From Chaetoderma sp. LZ-2023a (lineage: Eukaryota; Mollusca; Caudofoveata; Chaetodermatida; Chaetodermatidae): a stretch of DNA of 64,000 nucleotides. The DNA is taken from the NCBI GenBank assembly GCA_034401795.1, contig CM067366.1:78855470-78919469 (forward strand), in the 5' to 3' direction. Of the stretch, positions 9,530 through 24,300 are shown in pieces (position 1 is the first letter of the stretch; the number at the start of each line of letters is the position of its first letter). The position numbers and the translations under genes are program-made. The notes under the pieces are model-generated. The model made no database searches, had not been told where the DNA came from, and saw only the letters and a program-made list of their open reading frames with translations.

Positions 9530-10440
9530 ATGTTAGAAGTCTTAGAAAACTGGGCAAATGCACTAGATGATAAACATTCAAGTGATGTAATTTATCTTGA
9601 TTTCCAAAAAGCATTCGACTCTGTGCCCCATTAGCAATTGATGCAAAAAATAAATGCACATGGCATAACCGGTAAGCCCCTGGATTGGATTCAAGCATTC
9701 TTAACATGAAGAATGCAGAGAGTGCTGGTCAATGGCATAGCCTCTGAATGCATTAGGATTAAAAGCCGGGTCCCATAAGGAAGCATACTTGGTCCTCTCC
9801 TATTTATCATATTCATCAATGATATGCCAGTGACAAAATAATTCTACAAAATGATCTGGACACAGTTCAAAATTAAGTGTCCCAATACATGGCAGTTAAA
9901 ATTCAACTCAAATAAATGCTCAGTAATACACACCAGGGCATTGCAACCCACAATATGCATACCAATAATGAATCCATAATACTGCACAAAGAAAATGTAA
10001 CCAAAGACATAGGCATATTAATAGACTCTGGGCTAACATTTGAAAATCATATACGAAACTTAGTATCTAAGGCCAATAAAATGACCGGTTTGATCTGGAG
10101 AACATTTCAGAACATCAATCCAGACATCTTCAAACTACTGTACCTAAGTTTAATTCGCCCACAGCTGGAATATGCAACCTCGGTCAGGTCCCCATATACA
10201 TGGAAACTAGTTGAACAGCTTGAAAAGGTACAAAAACAAGCCACTAAGCTAGTTCCCGGTTTCCGCAACATGTCATACGAAAATTGGCTGAGAAAACTAA
10301 GACTTTCAATACTAATATATAGAAAGATACAGCATACCTCTGATCGAAGTTTGGGGAACGATGATAGAAGATGTAAACATGTTGGACCAGACTATAACTT
10401 CCACCCATGCACTACCAATGACAGATTAGTGGTATTGTAA
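9530..10440 (+). pseudogene. Dead non-LTR retrotransposon (jockey/CR1-like) reverse transcriptase
   Basis: Reading across stops and frame changes gives RT motif A (YLDFQKAFDSV near 9590-9630) and motif B with GSILGPLLFIIFINDM near 9777-9825. The segment that should carry the catalytic F/YADD box is missing: after INDMPVT the sequence jumps at about 9840 to an ILQNDLD-like segment that normally follows that box. From 9916 an open frame of 174 codons covers the thumb and C-terminal part (IGILIDSGLTFENHI..., LEYATSV). In-frame stops occur at about 9632, 9706 and 9775. It is a remnant; clade assignment is approximate. Confidence 0.8.
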
Positions 10441-12090
10441 CCTGTTGAAAAATCTGCAGATAACATTCAACAGCAATGCGGTTTATTATCGTGGTGACCA
10501 CGGTGATATTTGGCAATCCTGTATCCCCCAACCCATGTACAGAAAACACAGTCAATGACCTAGAGGTCATCTCATGCTTACAGTTGTGTAGAATTATCAC
10601 AAAGTCTGAAAGCTCTTCAATTATTTGTCGGCATTCATCTCATACATATGTCAAGAGGGCCCAACACTCATAGGAGTGAACACCAATTTGATTTTTATGG
10701 TGGAAAGCTCCTACTGTGATGATAATTTTATGGCCCAGACAAAGCCAATAGTTTCCAATGTCAGAATGCTCAGAGTACAGGCTGGCAGACGTGATCTCAT
10801 GCATAAACCAACCATTTGTTCCCTCTGTGTGTGAAACCATGTGCTCATCAGTTGCATATCATCCTGATCTTAGTCAGAGAGGATGTCAGTTATGATCGGA
10901 TGTAGAACTGGCTGGGATCCATATATTATCTACCTATTCATCTCTCTCCATCTGATCTTCATAATCATCTGCAACATTAAAGAGCCAGAGATTTCAGTAC
11001 GAGCAGGTACTATGTGGTCACACGGTTCCTGGAATCAGCATCTGTCTTCCAGCTAGTACTTATTTGCTGTTGCAGAAAACACATTCTTATGAGCCTACTT
11101 TTTCCTCCCTGCTCTCTTTATTCCTTCTGTTTATTTCAAACTGACCGATCTTATTTTTCCAGATTACCTTTTGCCCATACTTGCTTCTTTCGTGAGAAGG
11201 TTCCAGTCAGCAGCAAATCGTCCTATTGGAGTTTAATGTGTTCCTAGGCCAGGTTTTGTCAGAACAGAACCATATTATGAGAGGCATGTATGTAAACCAG
11301 AGATGGAGAATCAGATGTAGGCTTGGTGCCTCGCCAGCAAATTGAACAACGTCTCTGCAAAGTGTGTGCATGCATTCATGTGTGCGTGTGTGGATGCATG
11401 CATGCATATGTGCATGTGACCATTAACCATATCGACCATATCCCATAGCTTACCACGTCTTCGCACATGCCAGATGGTGTATCATGATGTCTGTCGCAAA
11501 GAGGATATGCCGCCTGTCACCAACCTGTACAGGGGGCCGAGATATACATGACCGAGGCCGACATCGATTACTAAGGGGCCAGAAATGTATCGGGGCCGAA
11601 ATCGGTATACATCACCACAATCTCCCTATAGGCATTAGCCTATATAGGTAGTATATGGTAAGTATAAGTATGTGTTGTTTTCGATTTTCGGTATCCTATG
11701 ACAATCCTATGAAAAAAAATACATTTCATTAGGCTCTGTCTCCAAGGTGGGGTGGGGGGCACCTGACAGTTGATCTGAATTTGGGCCCCAGCCTGTTGAT
11801 TGTCAGACAACCACGTCCCCAGCACGGCCAATCAGCTTTCAGAATATCACGGTGGATGCGAACGTGTCAACCACTGAGTCACGAAGCTCTGGGAAGTAAT
11901 TTCTTAAGCTTTTTATCTGAAATGAGCTATAGTTACTTGTCCTCACGTGCACTTGTTTACATTTGACTTATTTAACTAATTAGTGTTTTAGCATATGCAA
12001 ATTAACAGACTAGTTGCGGATGGAATGGTTAAACAGTTGAATGAATATATTTATATAATATGTGGCGATTTTTATTTATTATCACATGAC
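10441..12090. other. Intergenic stretch, no gene recognised
   Basis: A/T-rich, with a GTGCATG-like alternating stretch at 11360-11415. No protein-coding or RNA gene seen. Confidence 0.5.
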
Positions 12091-12096
12091 ACACGC

Positions 12097-12103
12097 ATAA
12101 ATA
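12097..12103 (+). promoter_or_regulatory. TATA-like box upstream of CTSO
   Basis: ATAAATA lies 50 bases before the CTSO ATG at 12153, which would place transcription start near 12127 and leave a short leader. This is inferred from spacing only. Confidence 0.3.
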
Positions 12104-12152
12104 CCATATTTCGAAAAGCATTAACATCAGCTTACAAACTGAAACTGTCAAA

Positions 12153-12350
12153 ATGAAGTCAATTATTTATGTCATATCAATGATAATGTCTGTTTTTATT
12201 GCTTTATGTGTAAGTGTCTTAACAACTTCCCAATTACCTACTATAAAGGATGCCAAAGCAATGCAAGTCTTCCTTCACTTTGTCACAAAATACGATAAAG
12301 CGTATAAACCAGGAAGTGAGGAATTCAGCCACAGATTTAAAGTATTCCAG
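12153..12350 (+). CDS. CTSO: CTSO exon 1
   Basis: Signal peptide plus start of the I29 propeptide (66 codons, phase 0). Donor GTAGAC at 12351. The frame runs on in the intron only to a stop near 12400. Confidence 0.85.
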
Positions 12351-15300
12351 GTAGACCATCTTAGCAAAACAATATATACGTTCTTATTAGGTGTTCTATA
12401 ATTTGAAAGTTGGAAGATTTTGGGGCCATTCAAGGCAAGAACATGCATGAAGAGACACTAGTGTAGAGGAGAAGATTCGGATAGCGATGAACACAGAAAA
12501 TGAAAACTACAGCAGTAAGATCAACCACAGCCACCACAAGTCAACATGCAAATAAATGCTAGGGGCAACTGGGTGTAATCATGAGTGTAGGCGGCACACC
12601 GCAACTGACGTGAGGAACAGCCATCTGCACCACAGCATTTCCACAAAACAGAGCTAAAGTCATAAATCTAATGTCATTGATATACCGACGGGTTTGAGGA
12701 GGCTTAATTAAACAACAACAGTCAAATCATTCAAGAACAAGCTATTGATATATCTACTTCAGAGAAAGAGCTTGTGAATTGGACTGAGAAAGCCATACTA
12801 TAACCAAAAACACTGAGGCAATAGGGTTCGTACTGGTCATGGAAATCCTGGAAAGTCATGGGATTTGAAAATTTAAATTCCAGGCCTGGAAAGTCATGGA
12901 AAATCAGTATTTTTCATCATAGGTCATGAAAAAGTCAAGGAAAATGGTAATCATATAGAATAAAAAGAAATCTGTTGGCATAAATCTCCTTTGCAATAAC
13001 AATTATGGCAACAGCTTATCAAAACAAGGCTGTGGCTTGGTTGTTCCAAGAGACAATATTCAGACATTTTGCACAATAACTCGGATCTTATTTTTGGAGC
13101 TACGTTATCAGACAAATTTCCTAGATATTAATTCTTGGAAATCATGGAATTTTGTTAATATTGAAAAGTCGTGGAAAAGTCATGGAATTTCAAACACAGA
13201 AAGGTGTACGAACTCATGGAATTTGAAAATTTAAATTCCATCCCAGGAAAGTCATGGAAAATAGCATTTTTTATCATAGGTCATGGAAAAGTCATGGAAA
13301 ATGGTACTCATACAAAATGAAAGAAATCTCCTGGCATAATTTACCGCCGTCACCTCTAGCTTATCATTGCAAGGCTTTGTAATGGTTGTTATAGGACACA
13401 ACATTCAAACATTTTGCAGAATATTTATGTATCTATGCCATAAATTTCTTATATAGTGATGCTTGGAGGTCATGGAATTTACTAATTTTGCTCATGGAAT
13501 TTCAAGCACGGAAAGGTGTATAAACCCTGCTTATATTCCTTGCTTCTTATTAATTGGTACTGTGCTGAAAAGCCTGTTACAGTATGTATGCAATTTACCT
13601 TTCCAGAGTACCCACCCATTAGATGACGTCATAATGAACTGCGTGGTGTGTACAATGACATCATAATGAATGACGTCGATAAGTACGTCACGAATGCATA
13701 TTTGATGATGGTCTATGGGCTGTTGTACAAATTGTTTGCTTTTACTATTTAATAAATATTCTGTTGAATATTTTGAAACTAATTTGACTGGGCGCTGTTG
13801 CTGCCTATGGCAGCAACAGCACCCAGTCTAATTAGTTACAAAATATTCAACAGCTTCCCTGTATAGTTTTCCGGAAATTGATAGCTAGGGCATTCGGGGA
13901 TCGATCAATCCAAACACGGCGAGGTGTGGGTGGAGCTTAGCTAGTGATGGGCGGGGCATAGCTAAAAATGGAAAGGTCCATTGGTAACATAATCTATATG
14001 TTATGTGCCACTTTACTGTCACTCAGTCTGTCTGCCTGTCTGTGTGTCTATCCGGTTTTTTTAATTTCTGACAAAGCTGCCTATGTCACAACTATAGCAT
14101 GTCACAATTGCATTGACTGGTCATGGCTCAGATATGTATTAAGCATTTCAGTCAAATGTTAATGTTTTCATGATTTTAATTGTAGCAAGTTAGGACATAC
14201 TGTGAAATGCATTACTCAGTTGTCTGACAGTACTACAGTTCGTTAATGTACCCGGTTTCATTTTTACGGATATAGTCTTACCTTCAGTGCATAAACAAGT
14301 CTTAACAAAATGTAAAATTTTGTTTACAGGAAAGTTTAAAAAGACATGAGAAACTGAATGCCTTAGAAACTGGTGCTATATATGGAATTACACAATTTTC
14401 AGACTTAACACCTGATGAATTCAAAGGTGAGTAATGGACACTGCCTGGCTGCCAGTATTGTGGGGATGGGGGGATGGACTTGTAATGGAGGAATCCAGTT
14501 TATCGATCAATCATATGTCATATTCAACAACATCACATGTAGGCTGACGTCATGTAATAGTCCGTCAAGTTGTATGAATTGTATGTCTTTACTATTTAAT
14601 AAACATTCTGTTTAATATTTTGAATCTAATTTGACTGGGCTCTGTTGCTGCCATAGGGAGCAACATCACCTACTCAAATTAGTTTCAAAATATTCAACAG
14701 CTTACCTGTATAGTTTTCTCGAAATTGAAATTCAGAGAGTGCAGGGATTGATTGATCCCAAGACAGGCAAATGGTGGGTGGACCTTAGCTAGAGATCGGG
14801 GTGTAGCAAAGCTAAAACAGGATTCATCCATTACGATATAGATCTATGGCTGTATCCATCAAAGTGACAGCCCTACTCTAGGAACGTGATGCTCTGCATC
14901 CATACAATGGAGTTGATAGATCTAATGTTGTTCCTTTGACCTTCCCCATGTTGTGGAGTTTGGGCCTGCGGGATCCAAGGACAGCACATATGCTATTGCA
15001 TATCACTTCTCACGTGTCCTGGAGGTTAGGTGCATGCAGGAGTGCTTCTCCATCAGGTGTTACCACCAGGGGCCGACCTACTCTATTGAAATCATTAGGC
15101 AGTGAATTAGCCTATTTGGGGATTTCATTAGGCAAATCTGGACTTTCTTAGCCTGACCAATAACCTATCAATCTAATCCTTTATGCTAGATCTTCAGGCT
15201 AATAACCAAGTAAGAGATGACCAGCACGTCATGTAAGAAATAAAATATTGGATAGAATTAGATATGTCACCATGGTTTAAGAGGAACTGCCCTACCAACA

Positions 15301-18300
15301 TACATGTAAGATCATTAGCCAGTGAATTAGCCTATTTTGACATTTTATTAGCCAACCATCAAAATTATTCTCAAAAGCGAATTGCCGAATGGGTAGGTCT
15401 GTCCCTGGTTACCACTATTGACTATAACTTGGGTATGGGCTTAGTGGTCAGTTGGTGAATGGTGACTTTGACATAATAGGTTGTGCGTGGTCCAATAGAT
15501 TCTGATGTGGTATGTATCCGTTGGCTACACTTGAACACATTAAGTGCAGGCTCTATGATGCTTAGACTATTCCATCTAGCAGTGGTGCCATCTGCCCGTG
15601 TACATGTATTTCTTGATCAGGTACCCCATTTGTTAACTCTACCACGAGTGTGGTTTGTAAGTAATTGGTGACTTGAGATTAGAGATCTGTACTGCTAGGT
15701 CTAGTGATGTGGTAGGCAGTCGCTGGCCGCTCTTGACCACAACATAGAAATCGAAGGATTCTTTGTCTCGCCATCAGAAAGGTTTATTATTTATGTTGTC
15801 CAAATAACAATGCTTTCAAAGTAATATTTATATTATGTCTATTTTCAGCAAAATATCTGACAAATATCACACCATTTGTGGAACCAATCCATCATGCACA
15901 TAACAAGGGAGGTAATTCATTTGTCGCTCACATGCAGCAACAGCCCAATATAACTTATAATGTGCCAAAAGTCATCGACTGGTGAGTGATCAGATTGATA
16001 TTAACCCTTTAACACTTATGTTAACCCAAAATAGCTTCTACAGTGGTCTTTAGAAATGTCCATTTGCAGACCAAGATAAGACTATTTTTGAAAATTTACG
16101 ACTAGAATGACTGTCTCGATAACTGCGCCAGTCATTCCAGTGGTAAATTTTAAAAATAATGTTCTCTTGGTCTGCAAATGGATATTTTCGATGAGAAATT
16201 TGAAATTTTCTTGAGCAAATTGTAGCGGGTAATAGAATCTGAAATATTAAAGCTGGCTATGTGCACATACATGTATGAATGTATATATACATAAACAGAA
16301 AGATATTAATCAAATCCGAAATAGCAAGGTTTGCTATGTGACATACTATGTATGCATACGTATAAGAATGTCTATATGTAGACAATGGAAATTTAAAATC
16401 ATTTCAGATCATTAGTTTAGCTGATTACTGCTGAGCTAACCACACAGGGTAAAAGTTGGGTAGCACAGTTGGAGGGATGGGTAAGGAGAATCACATCTGC
16501 ATTGAAATGCAGTTCCTCATTTAATCCCATTTCGTTATAATTTCTGTTCTGATCTCATAAACTAAGGGAGACAACTCTTGTGTTTTAGAAATAATCATAG
16601 GAATGTAGAATTTCTTTTGGAAACTCTGTAGTGGCCTTGATAAATTTTTAACTTTCATTCCGATGGAAGACACTTTTTTTAATTTAGACAGTAGAATGAC
16701 TGGGATAACCGTAACCAAGCCACTCAATCCAGTGATAAATGAAAAAAAATAGTCTGGCATGAATGGAACTTGCGAGACAGGGACCCGATATACATCATCA
16801 AAATTCATACCGACCCACCCCCCCCCCCCCCCAAATACACGTTATTCTTGCATGCCACTGCCCCCTAACCATGATCAAGTTATCTTGAGGCCCAGTAAAA
16901 TATTAAAAAATGAATAGGTCAAACATTATTGCAGGACACGTTTCGTTTAATTAGTTTTGATTATCTGTTGATTATCCTTGTAGGCGCGATAAAGGTGTGA
17001 TAACCCCGGTGAATGATCAAGGCACTTGTGGTGCATGCTGGTATGTATATACATCTTTTGTTGATTAACCATAAGTACTTAATGGCCAAATTTGGTGAAA
17101 GAAAGATATTTACTGATTGATAGCCAATTTGCAGGCCAAGAGAATACTATTTTAGAAAATTACCACTGCAATGACTGGCTCTATTATCGATGCAGGTATT
17201 CCCGTGATAAATTTCCAAAAATAGTGTTCTTTTGGACTGTAGATGGACATGCGGCAAGCCCACTTCAGAGGCAGTATTGGCTGGCTTAACCATTATGGTT
17301 AAATTATGCATTTAAAATATTTGCTTGTGGTTAACAGGAAATCGTAAAATTCTAATTATTCTATGAGGGACACTGGATACCATATAAAACTGTCTCTTAT
17401 AATCAGATGCCGCTAATATCGATGGCCAATATTCAGCTATATTGATTCCTTGATTCAATGCATAAAGAAACTGTCCTTTATATGGGGCAGGTTTTAACTC
17501 TGCACATTTATGAAACTGCTGATATATTCACAATTATATCTGATATTTTTATTATATGTGTAGATTAATAAGTGACAATCGAACCAAAATTTGGAGGCAG
17601 TCTTTGACAGGACACTTAAATTTTGGGTGTCCAATGGACAATTAGTGTGAAATCTGAACATATATAGCTGGAATTTAGTATAACATCCCTTCCCAAAGCA
17701 TTTAAGGTAACAAGCTGCATTTTATCCCAGCAACCTTTCTATCAGTGGTGGGAGTTCGCCGTCTCTGATTTGCTGGACACAGTCACCAGCAGCTGGCCTG
17801 TCCAAACGAATGGTTCCAGGGTGGGACACTCTGAAACAGCCTGAGTCCGAGAAAAGTTTGGACAGTAGCGAGAGAAAAAATGATAAAATACAGTGAGAAC
17901 AGTACTGTTTAAAGTCTGTGAAATAAATGACAAAGAAGGAAGATAACAATGTTTGAGAAAAAATTAGTGACATATGTACTGATATAAGAAGAAATAAAAC
18001 GAACTGAACAGCTAAACATTTGTAACAAGTAAAGAGTGAAAATGTACACGTGTAGTGCATAAGACTGGAATGCACATTGTGCCACATACAGGAAGACAGA
18101 TCTTGAAAACTCGCCAGCGGAAGCATTATGGTAACAACAACAGAGCCAATACTCTAGAACTCAGATCCAGTAACCCACCAGCCATGAGGACGATTGTACT
18201 ACCTATGTTCTACGGGAATTGTGCATTAAAAACTGTATAAAAACTACAAACTCTATCCAGCAGTTCCATCCAGCGAGGATGAGAAGACGACCGGACAGCC

Positions 18301-21300
18301 AACATGTGAACATTTGTATCAAATAAAGAGTGAAAACGATTGGCCAACAGCGAGAGATGAGAAGAACGCATCTCATGTCTTCTTGTTGTTTCGAAGACCA
18401 TGGCGATGATGACACAGCCACCGTGCTCTGTATCGAATTGTTGTCCCACATCCCCGACCAGACAACTTGGGCACAATTATGTTCAACTTGAGCCTAAAAC
18501 CGTACTAGAAGTACAGATGTACATGGCCGACTGACCATGTGGGCGCCACCCCACTCCGTTGCTAAAAAACCAATACCTCTGGCAAAGCAGCAATTTAGCG
18601 CCTAGTCAAGTTAGTTTCAAAATATTCAACAGCTTACTTGTATTGTTATCTTGAAATTTAGATTCCGGGAATTCAAGTTTCCAAATTTCAGATTGGTTCC
18701 AACATGCATAAAAATTAAGGTGGGAGGAGCTTAGCAAGAAATGGGCAGGGCAAAGCTTGTAATGCCTCCCTCTATTTTGCAGGGCATTTGCTGTCGTTGA
18801 GACGATGGAGAGCATGCAATCTATTCAGACAGCCAAATCAGTATATCCATTGAGCGTACAGGAAGTCATAGACTGTGCTCAGGACAACAAGGGATGTGAA
18901 GGTGGAAACATTTGTGCTGCACAAGCATGGCTGTTACGGGTAGGCCCTTTGCTAATTACAGTACAGCAATAACAGTTCAGAAATAACTGAACATGTTTCC
19001 TGAACAAAATACAGCATACTGTTGAATATTTTGGACTTAATTGGATTGGAAACAATGTCTTCCAATCAAATTAAGTCCAAAATATTCAACAGAACATGTC
19101 TTACATTTTGTTCAAAATTGTACTAACATATTTGTCTTTTTACATTGGAAACATGTTAACTTATTGATTAGCTGTACTGTAGTACTAAATTCCTTTAACA
19201 AGGGACAAATGTCTTCAATTACCATAAGAGAAAATAAATCTGGTCACTAAAGCTGCCATGGAAAAGGGTTGTCAGTGGTGTGGTCATGTATAAAACAGTA
19301 ATTCTGTCAACCCACTCATCAATCAAGCCAAACAGCTTGTACACCTGTCTTGATAATATATAATATGTCTGTATGAATATATAGACGCAAGGGTTAATGC
19401 GACCTTGAAGTGCTGCATCTTGTTGTTATTGTTCTTAAGGACAATATGAAATAACTGATTCTACTGCAGCGCCGTTGTCGCCAAACTTTTGTGGAAGCTT
19501 GTCCATGGGCTCTAAACTTTAGTGCAAGCTTGCATATGGGACTTTTTGGGGTAAAAACTAAACTGCAGCAACATTGTTTTCAAAATGGACTCAATATGCA
19601 ATATTCAATAATTCTGGTTCTACTGGGAATCTTCTCGAAACTTGAGTAGAAGGTTGCCCATGGGGTCCCTAAGATGTGTGTCAATTTTCTGGTCAAACGC
19701 AGCCTGTTAAGCAACATTGTTTCCAAAATATACACTTTTGACCGTAATGTGCCCTAATTAAAAAATTGATGAACGACACAAGTTTTGGACAAATTTGTCA
19801 TTGTTGAAGTTTATAAATGAGCCAGTATGATTCTGTTGGTAAATTTTCATTGTCTTTTGCCATGCAAAATGGACATTCACTGAGCAAACATTTTATTTTT
19901 CTTGACATATCTTGATCAGCATCAAAGGCTTAAGCTAGCATGCTGTACTGTGAAGAGAGGTGATGATGATGGTCAGAAACGTGGTAAATATGTGTGAATG
20001 GTGATAAGCCATGGCTACAGACTTTTATCATAGTGATCTTAGAATATTTTAATTTAATTCTTATACTGTTCTCATTTATGCAAAAAATTCTATTTATTGA
20101 ATAAAACCCAAGAAATAAATTTATTTAAGACATTAATTTTCCTATGCAGAATCACTAAAACATATTTCAATTTGCAAGAATTATTTCTGAGCCCTTAACC
20201 CTTATCACACCAATGTCAGAAAGTTAATAGAGGGGTCAGATCTGTCACTCAAGTATCTGATGTCATGATCAATTATGTCACATGTTAGCTGACATCACAA
20301 TCAAAATGATGTAGATCTGCCACAAAAATCAAAAACTCCATCACAAATGTGTACAAATTGTCTTTGATGAACTTGCAATTTAAAAAATAGTCTGCTAAAT
20401 GTTTTGAAACTAATTTGACCGAACAGCTCACAGTCAAATTAGTTTCAAAATATTTAACAGCTTACCTGTATAATTACCTTGAAATTTAGATTCTGGGAAT
20501 TCAAGTTTCAAATAGATTCCAACATGAGTACAAGTTGGTGGAGCTTAGCTAGAAATGTGGCATAGCTAAAAATGGATCCCATAAATGTCTGGGGACTGAC
20601 TAGTGCTTTTATTTTCATATACTCTCTTTCTTGTCTACAGAGTCAAACTCCAGTTGTGAATGCAAGCCAGTACCCTTTCACAGAACACACTGATTCCTGT
20701 CGACTTCCTCCCCATAGCAGTCCAGGAGTTAAAGTCCTGTCACAGACTTGTACAAGGTAACCACAAAAAACATATTGTGGATCTTTGAGCGGCTATCTGG
20801 CTTTTCTGAATTGTCAATGACCATACATCTTGATACTCTATTTGTGTCTGTGTGTAGATTGTAGTATTTGGTTGCAACTCTCAAATTGCAATTCCTACAA
20901 AGAGGCAGCTATAGTGCTTTCACACTTTTCATTTGATAGCTTCTACTTGGAGAGCTTTAATGACCTATTACTTGTCAGACATGTCGGGTGTGGGTGTGGG
21001 TGTTCGTATGAGAACACGTACATTTGAGCAGGACAACGAGGATCCCACATTATGAATGCCCATACAACAAGGCATTGCAAGTAATACAAATCCCATCCAT
21101 TATGTTGTTTGTTGAAATGAGATGTAAGGAATCTGGTCAATACACTTGTCAACTCTTTATAACTGATATATCAGTATGTGCTTATATTAAAATGGTTGTT
21201 ATAGGGTCATTTAATAATGTTCATATTTTTCAAGACCACTGACTCCTCCAAATGATGACAAACGGAGCATGGATTTTATGTATTTGTTACTAGTATTATA

Positions 21301-24300
21301 TTAGCTCACCTGGTCTGAAAGGCCAATTGAGCTTATGTCATGACAGTCGTACGTCAACTTTTGCTTTGAAAGATTACTCCTCATAAAACGCTGGACCGAT
21401 TACAAACAAACTTGGCTGAAATAACCCTATCGTGGTAGAGTTAAACATGTATACAGAAAATTTCTTCGGTGAGGATCTTGGATTTAGCCAAATTTTCCAA
21501 AAATTCTTTAAAACAATGCTCCTCCTTAACCAATGGCCTGATTGCCACAAAACTTGAATGGAAGCATCCTATGGTGGTAGCCTTCAACTCTTCTAATGAG
21601 AACTGTGAGTGGTCACTTTCTTCAGTGGCCTTCTTGGATTTTCTGAATGTGTCCAAAGAATTGATAATGTCTACTCCTTATTAACTGCTGGGCAGATTTC
21701 AGCCAAACATGGTATACTTCCATACATGTATACAAAATTACCTATTATCTTATATACAGAAATTTGATTGGTAAATTCGAAAACAACTGTAACACAAATT
21801 TGATATCCAGTTTACTGATATTAAGCTTTATTCCGAATTTGGTTCAAATCCACTGAGTCAATTTCCTGGAAACAAATTAAGCATCGCTCTCAATAGTCAT
21901 AACTCTTCTAAGGCAAAAACTCCTACAAATGTTAACCCTTTAACACTCATATCAGTCAAAAATGGCTTCTGCAGTGATCTTGAGAAATGTCCATTTGTAG
22001 ACCAAGAGAAGACTATTTTTGAAAATTTATCACTGGAATGACTCGATAACAGTTATTCCAGTGATAAATTTTCAAAAATAGTCTTATCTTGGTCTGCAAA
22101 TGGACATTTTCTATGAGAAATTCAATAAATTTGAGGGTTAAAGGGTTAATAAAGACTAATGTACCGTGAGCTCTACCTCTGCTTTACAAGCCTTAAGCTG
22201 TACTCCAAATTTGGTTGCAATCTGTTCATAACCGAGCCAGTGATTAATTTTCACAAATTGTATTCTCTTGGCCTGTAAATAGACATTCAATGAGCAGATA
22301 CTTAATTTTTCTTGACCAAATTTGACCATTAAAGGGTTAACATATTTTGTAGTTTTCAAAGGGCAAATATTGCTGGAAAACAGAAGCTTGACCGCAGTTC
22401 TACTAATAATAAGCTATATTCCAATTGTGGCTCATCCGTTCAGTAATTCATGAATCCAGTTTCTCATATCACATAATCAGCTATGTGACGGATAGTATGA
22501 CGTCATAATCAATTATGTCATGAATGGCATAGCTATGTTCAATGATGAACGAATGCTTAATGATGATGGATTAAGTGTTGTTGTACGAATTGTATGTCTT
22601 TACTATTTACTAAACATGTTGTTGAATATTTTGAAACTAATTTGACTGAGTACAGCAGCAACAGCACCCAGTTAAATTAGTTTCAAAATATTCAACAGCT
22701 TACCTGTATAGTTTTATGGAAATTTATAGTCATGGAGTTCAACTTCAGGGATCGATCGATCTAGAGATGGGCGGAGTATAGCTAAAACTGGATTCCTGCA
22801 TTAAATTGTGTTTACTTTGCAGATTGGTGAACGAGGAGACATCCATGCTTGATCTTGTGGCTACAGTTGGTCCGCTGGCAGTAGGAGTTGATGCTACAAC
22901 ATGGAATGATTATATGGGAGGAATAATCCAATACCATTGTGGGATTGCGCTTAACCATGCTGTACAGATTGTCGGATATAATCTAGAGGGTATGTTTTGT
23001 TTGTAACTATTTAATTTTATTTTATTAAAACTTTTGCTATTATGGTAGCTGAATAATCGTTTAATGGTCAGGAAAGTCAGTATTTTTGTTTAGTGACTGT
23101 CAATGGAGGGATCTGATCTCTTACTCAAGTATATAATGTATGATCAATTACGTCACTAGTTATAATGACGTAGAATCCTCAGCCATGAAGCTGGAAAAGT
23201 CTGTCAAGTGTACGAATTGTATGTCTGATGGATTTTCAATGTACGAAACATTCTGTTGAATATTTTAAAACTAATTTGACTGGCAGCTGTTGCCAGTCAA
23301 ATTAGTTTCAAGATATGCAACAGCTTCCATATATAGTTACCTTGAAATTGAGATTCTGGGAATTAAGGATTCAAAGTATATATAAATCGATCCCAACACG
23401 CGCAAAACATGGGCAGAGCTTAGCTAGTACTGGGCTCGTAATCGTAATTTCTCGACTAAAGGCCGCCCTCGAATATAGGACGCTGTCCCAAATTTGACCA
23501 AAATCCGCCCAAAAAACTCTTGTATTCAAGTATAAGACGCTGTTAAATTTAGAAAAAAACGTACCTTTAAAAAATCGAAAATTGGTATAAAAAATAGCCA
23601 TCACTCAGCGCTTTGTTTAATGCATGACTAAAATTTATCATGGTGGAAGAGAAATTATTAAATAGGACCGCCTAAATATCGTGTATCTTCAATAAAGATT
23701 GTTTATTACATCAAAATCAATCTAATTTTGGCATAAAATGTCTCCTTGAAAACATAGAAATCGTGTGATAGAAAAAGATTGTAATGGTTCTTTTGCGTTT
23801 GGAGGCGCTGTGTGATCTTATGCGCTAGCAGGAGTTGGTTATCTGGCTCTTTTGTCTTCTTCTTCTTTTCGTTCGCTGATCATACCGCCAGTCCTGTAAG
23901 TGACTATCGACATGATCATAAGCGTTAAGTGCGTGGATCCATGGTTTATTAGAGTGCGCCGTGCGGCCTGGAACCTCCGTCTTCAGCACTCGAGGTTTCT
24001 GTCAGGGTTACCTCACCCTTACCTCCTTTAGTCGCCTCTTACGACACGCAGAGGATACGGAAGGTGTATTCTAAGCCCCACATACAGGGCAATGGCTCTT
24101 TTGTGATTGGAGGCGCTGTGTAATCTTATGCATTAATGGGAGTTGGTTATAAAACGGGTATGGGAATATTCAGATGGTCACTAGTTGTAATGACTCTTTT
24201 GCATTTGGAGGCGCTGTGTGATCTTATGCGCTAACGGGAGTTGGTTATCTGGCTCTTTTGTGATTGGAGGCGCTGTGTAATCTTATGCACTAACGAGAGT

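Noticed and set aside
17700-18480. Possible solo LTR in CTSO intron 4
   Set aside because: Only one short internal direct repeat; no TG..CA ends or target duplication could be identified.
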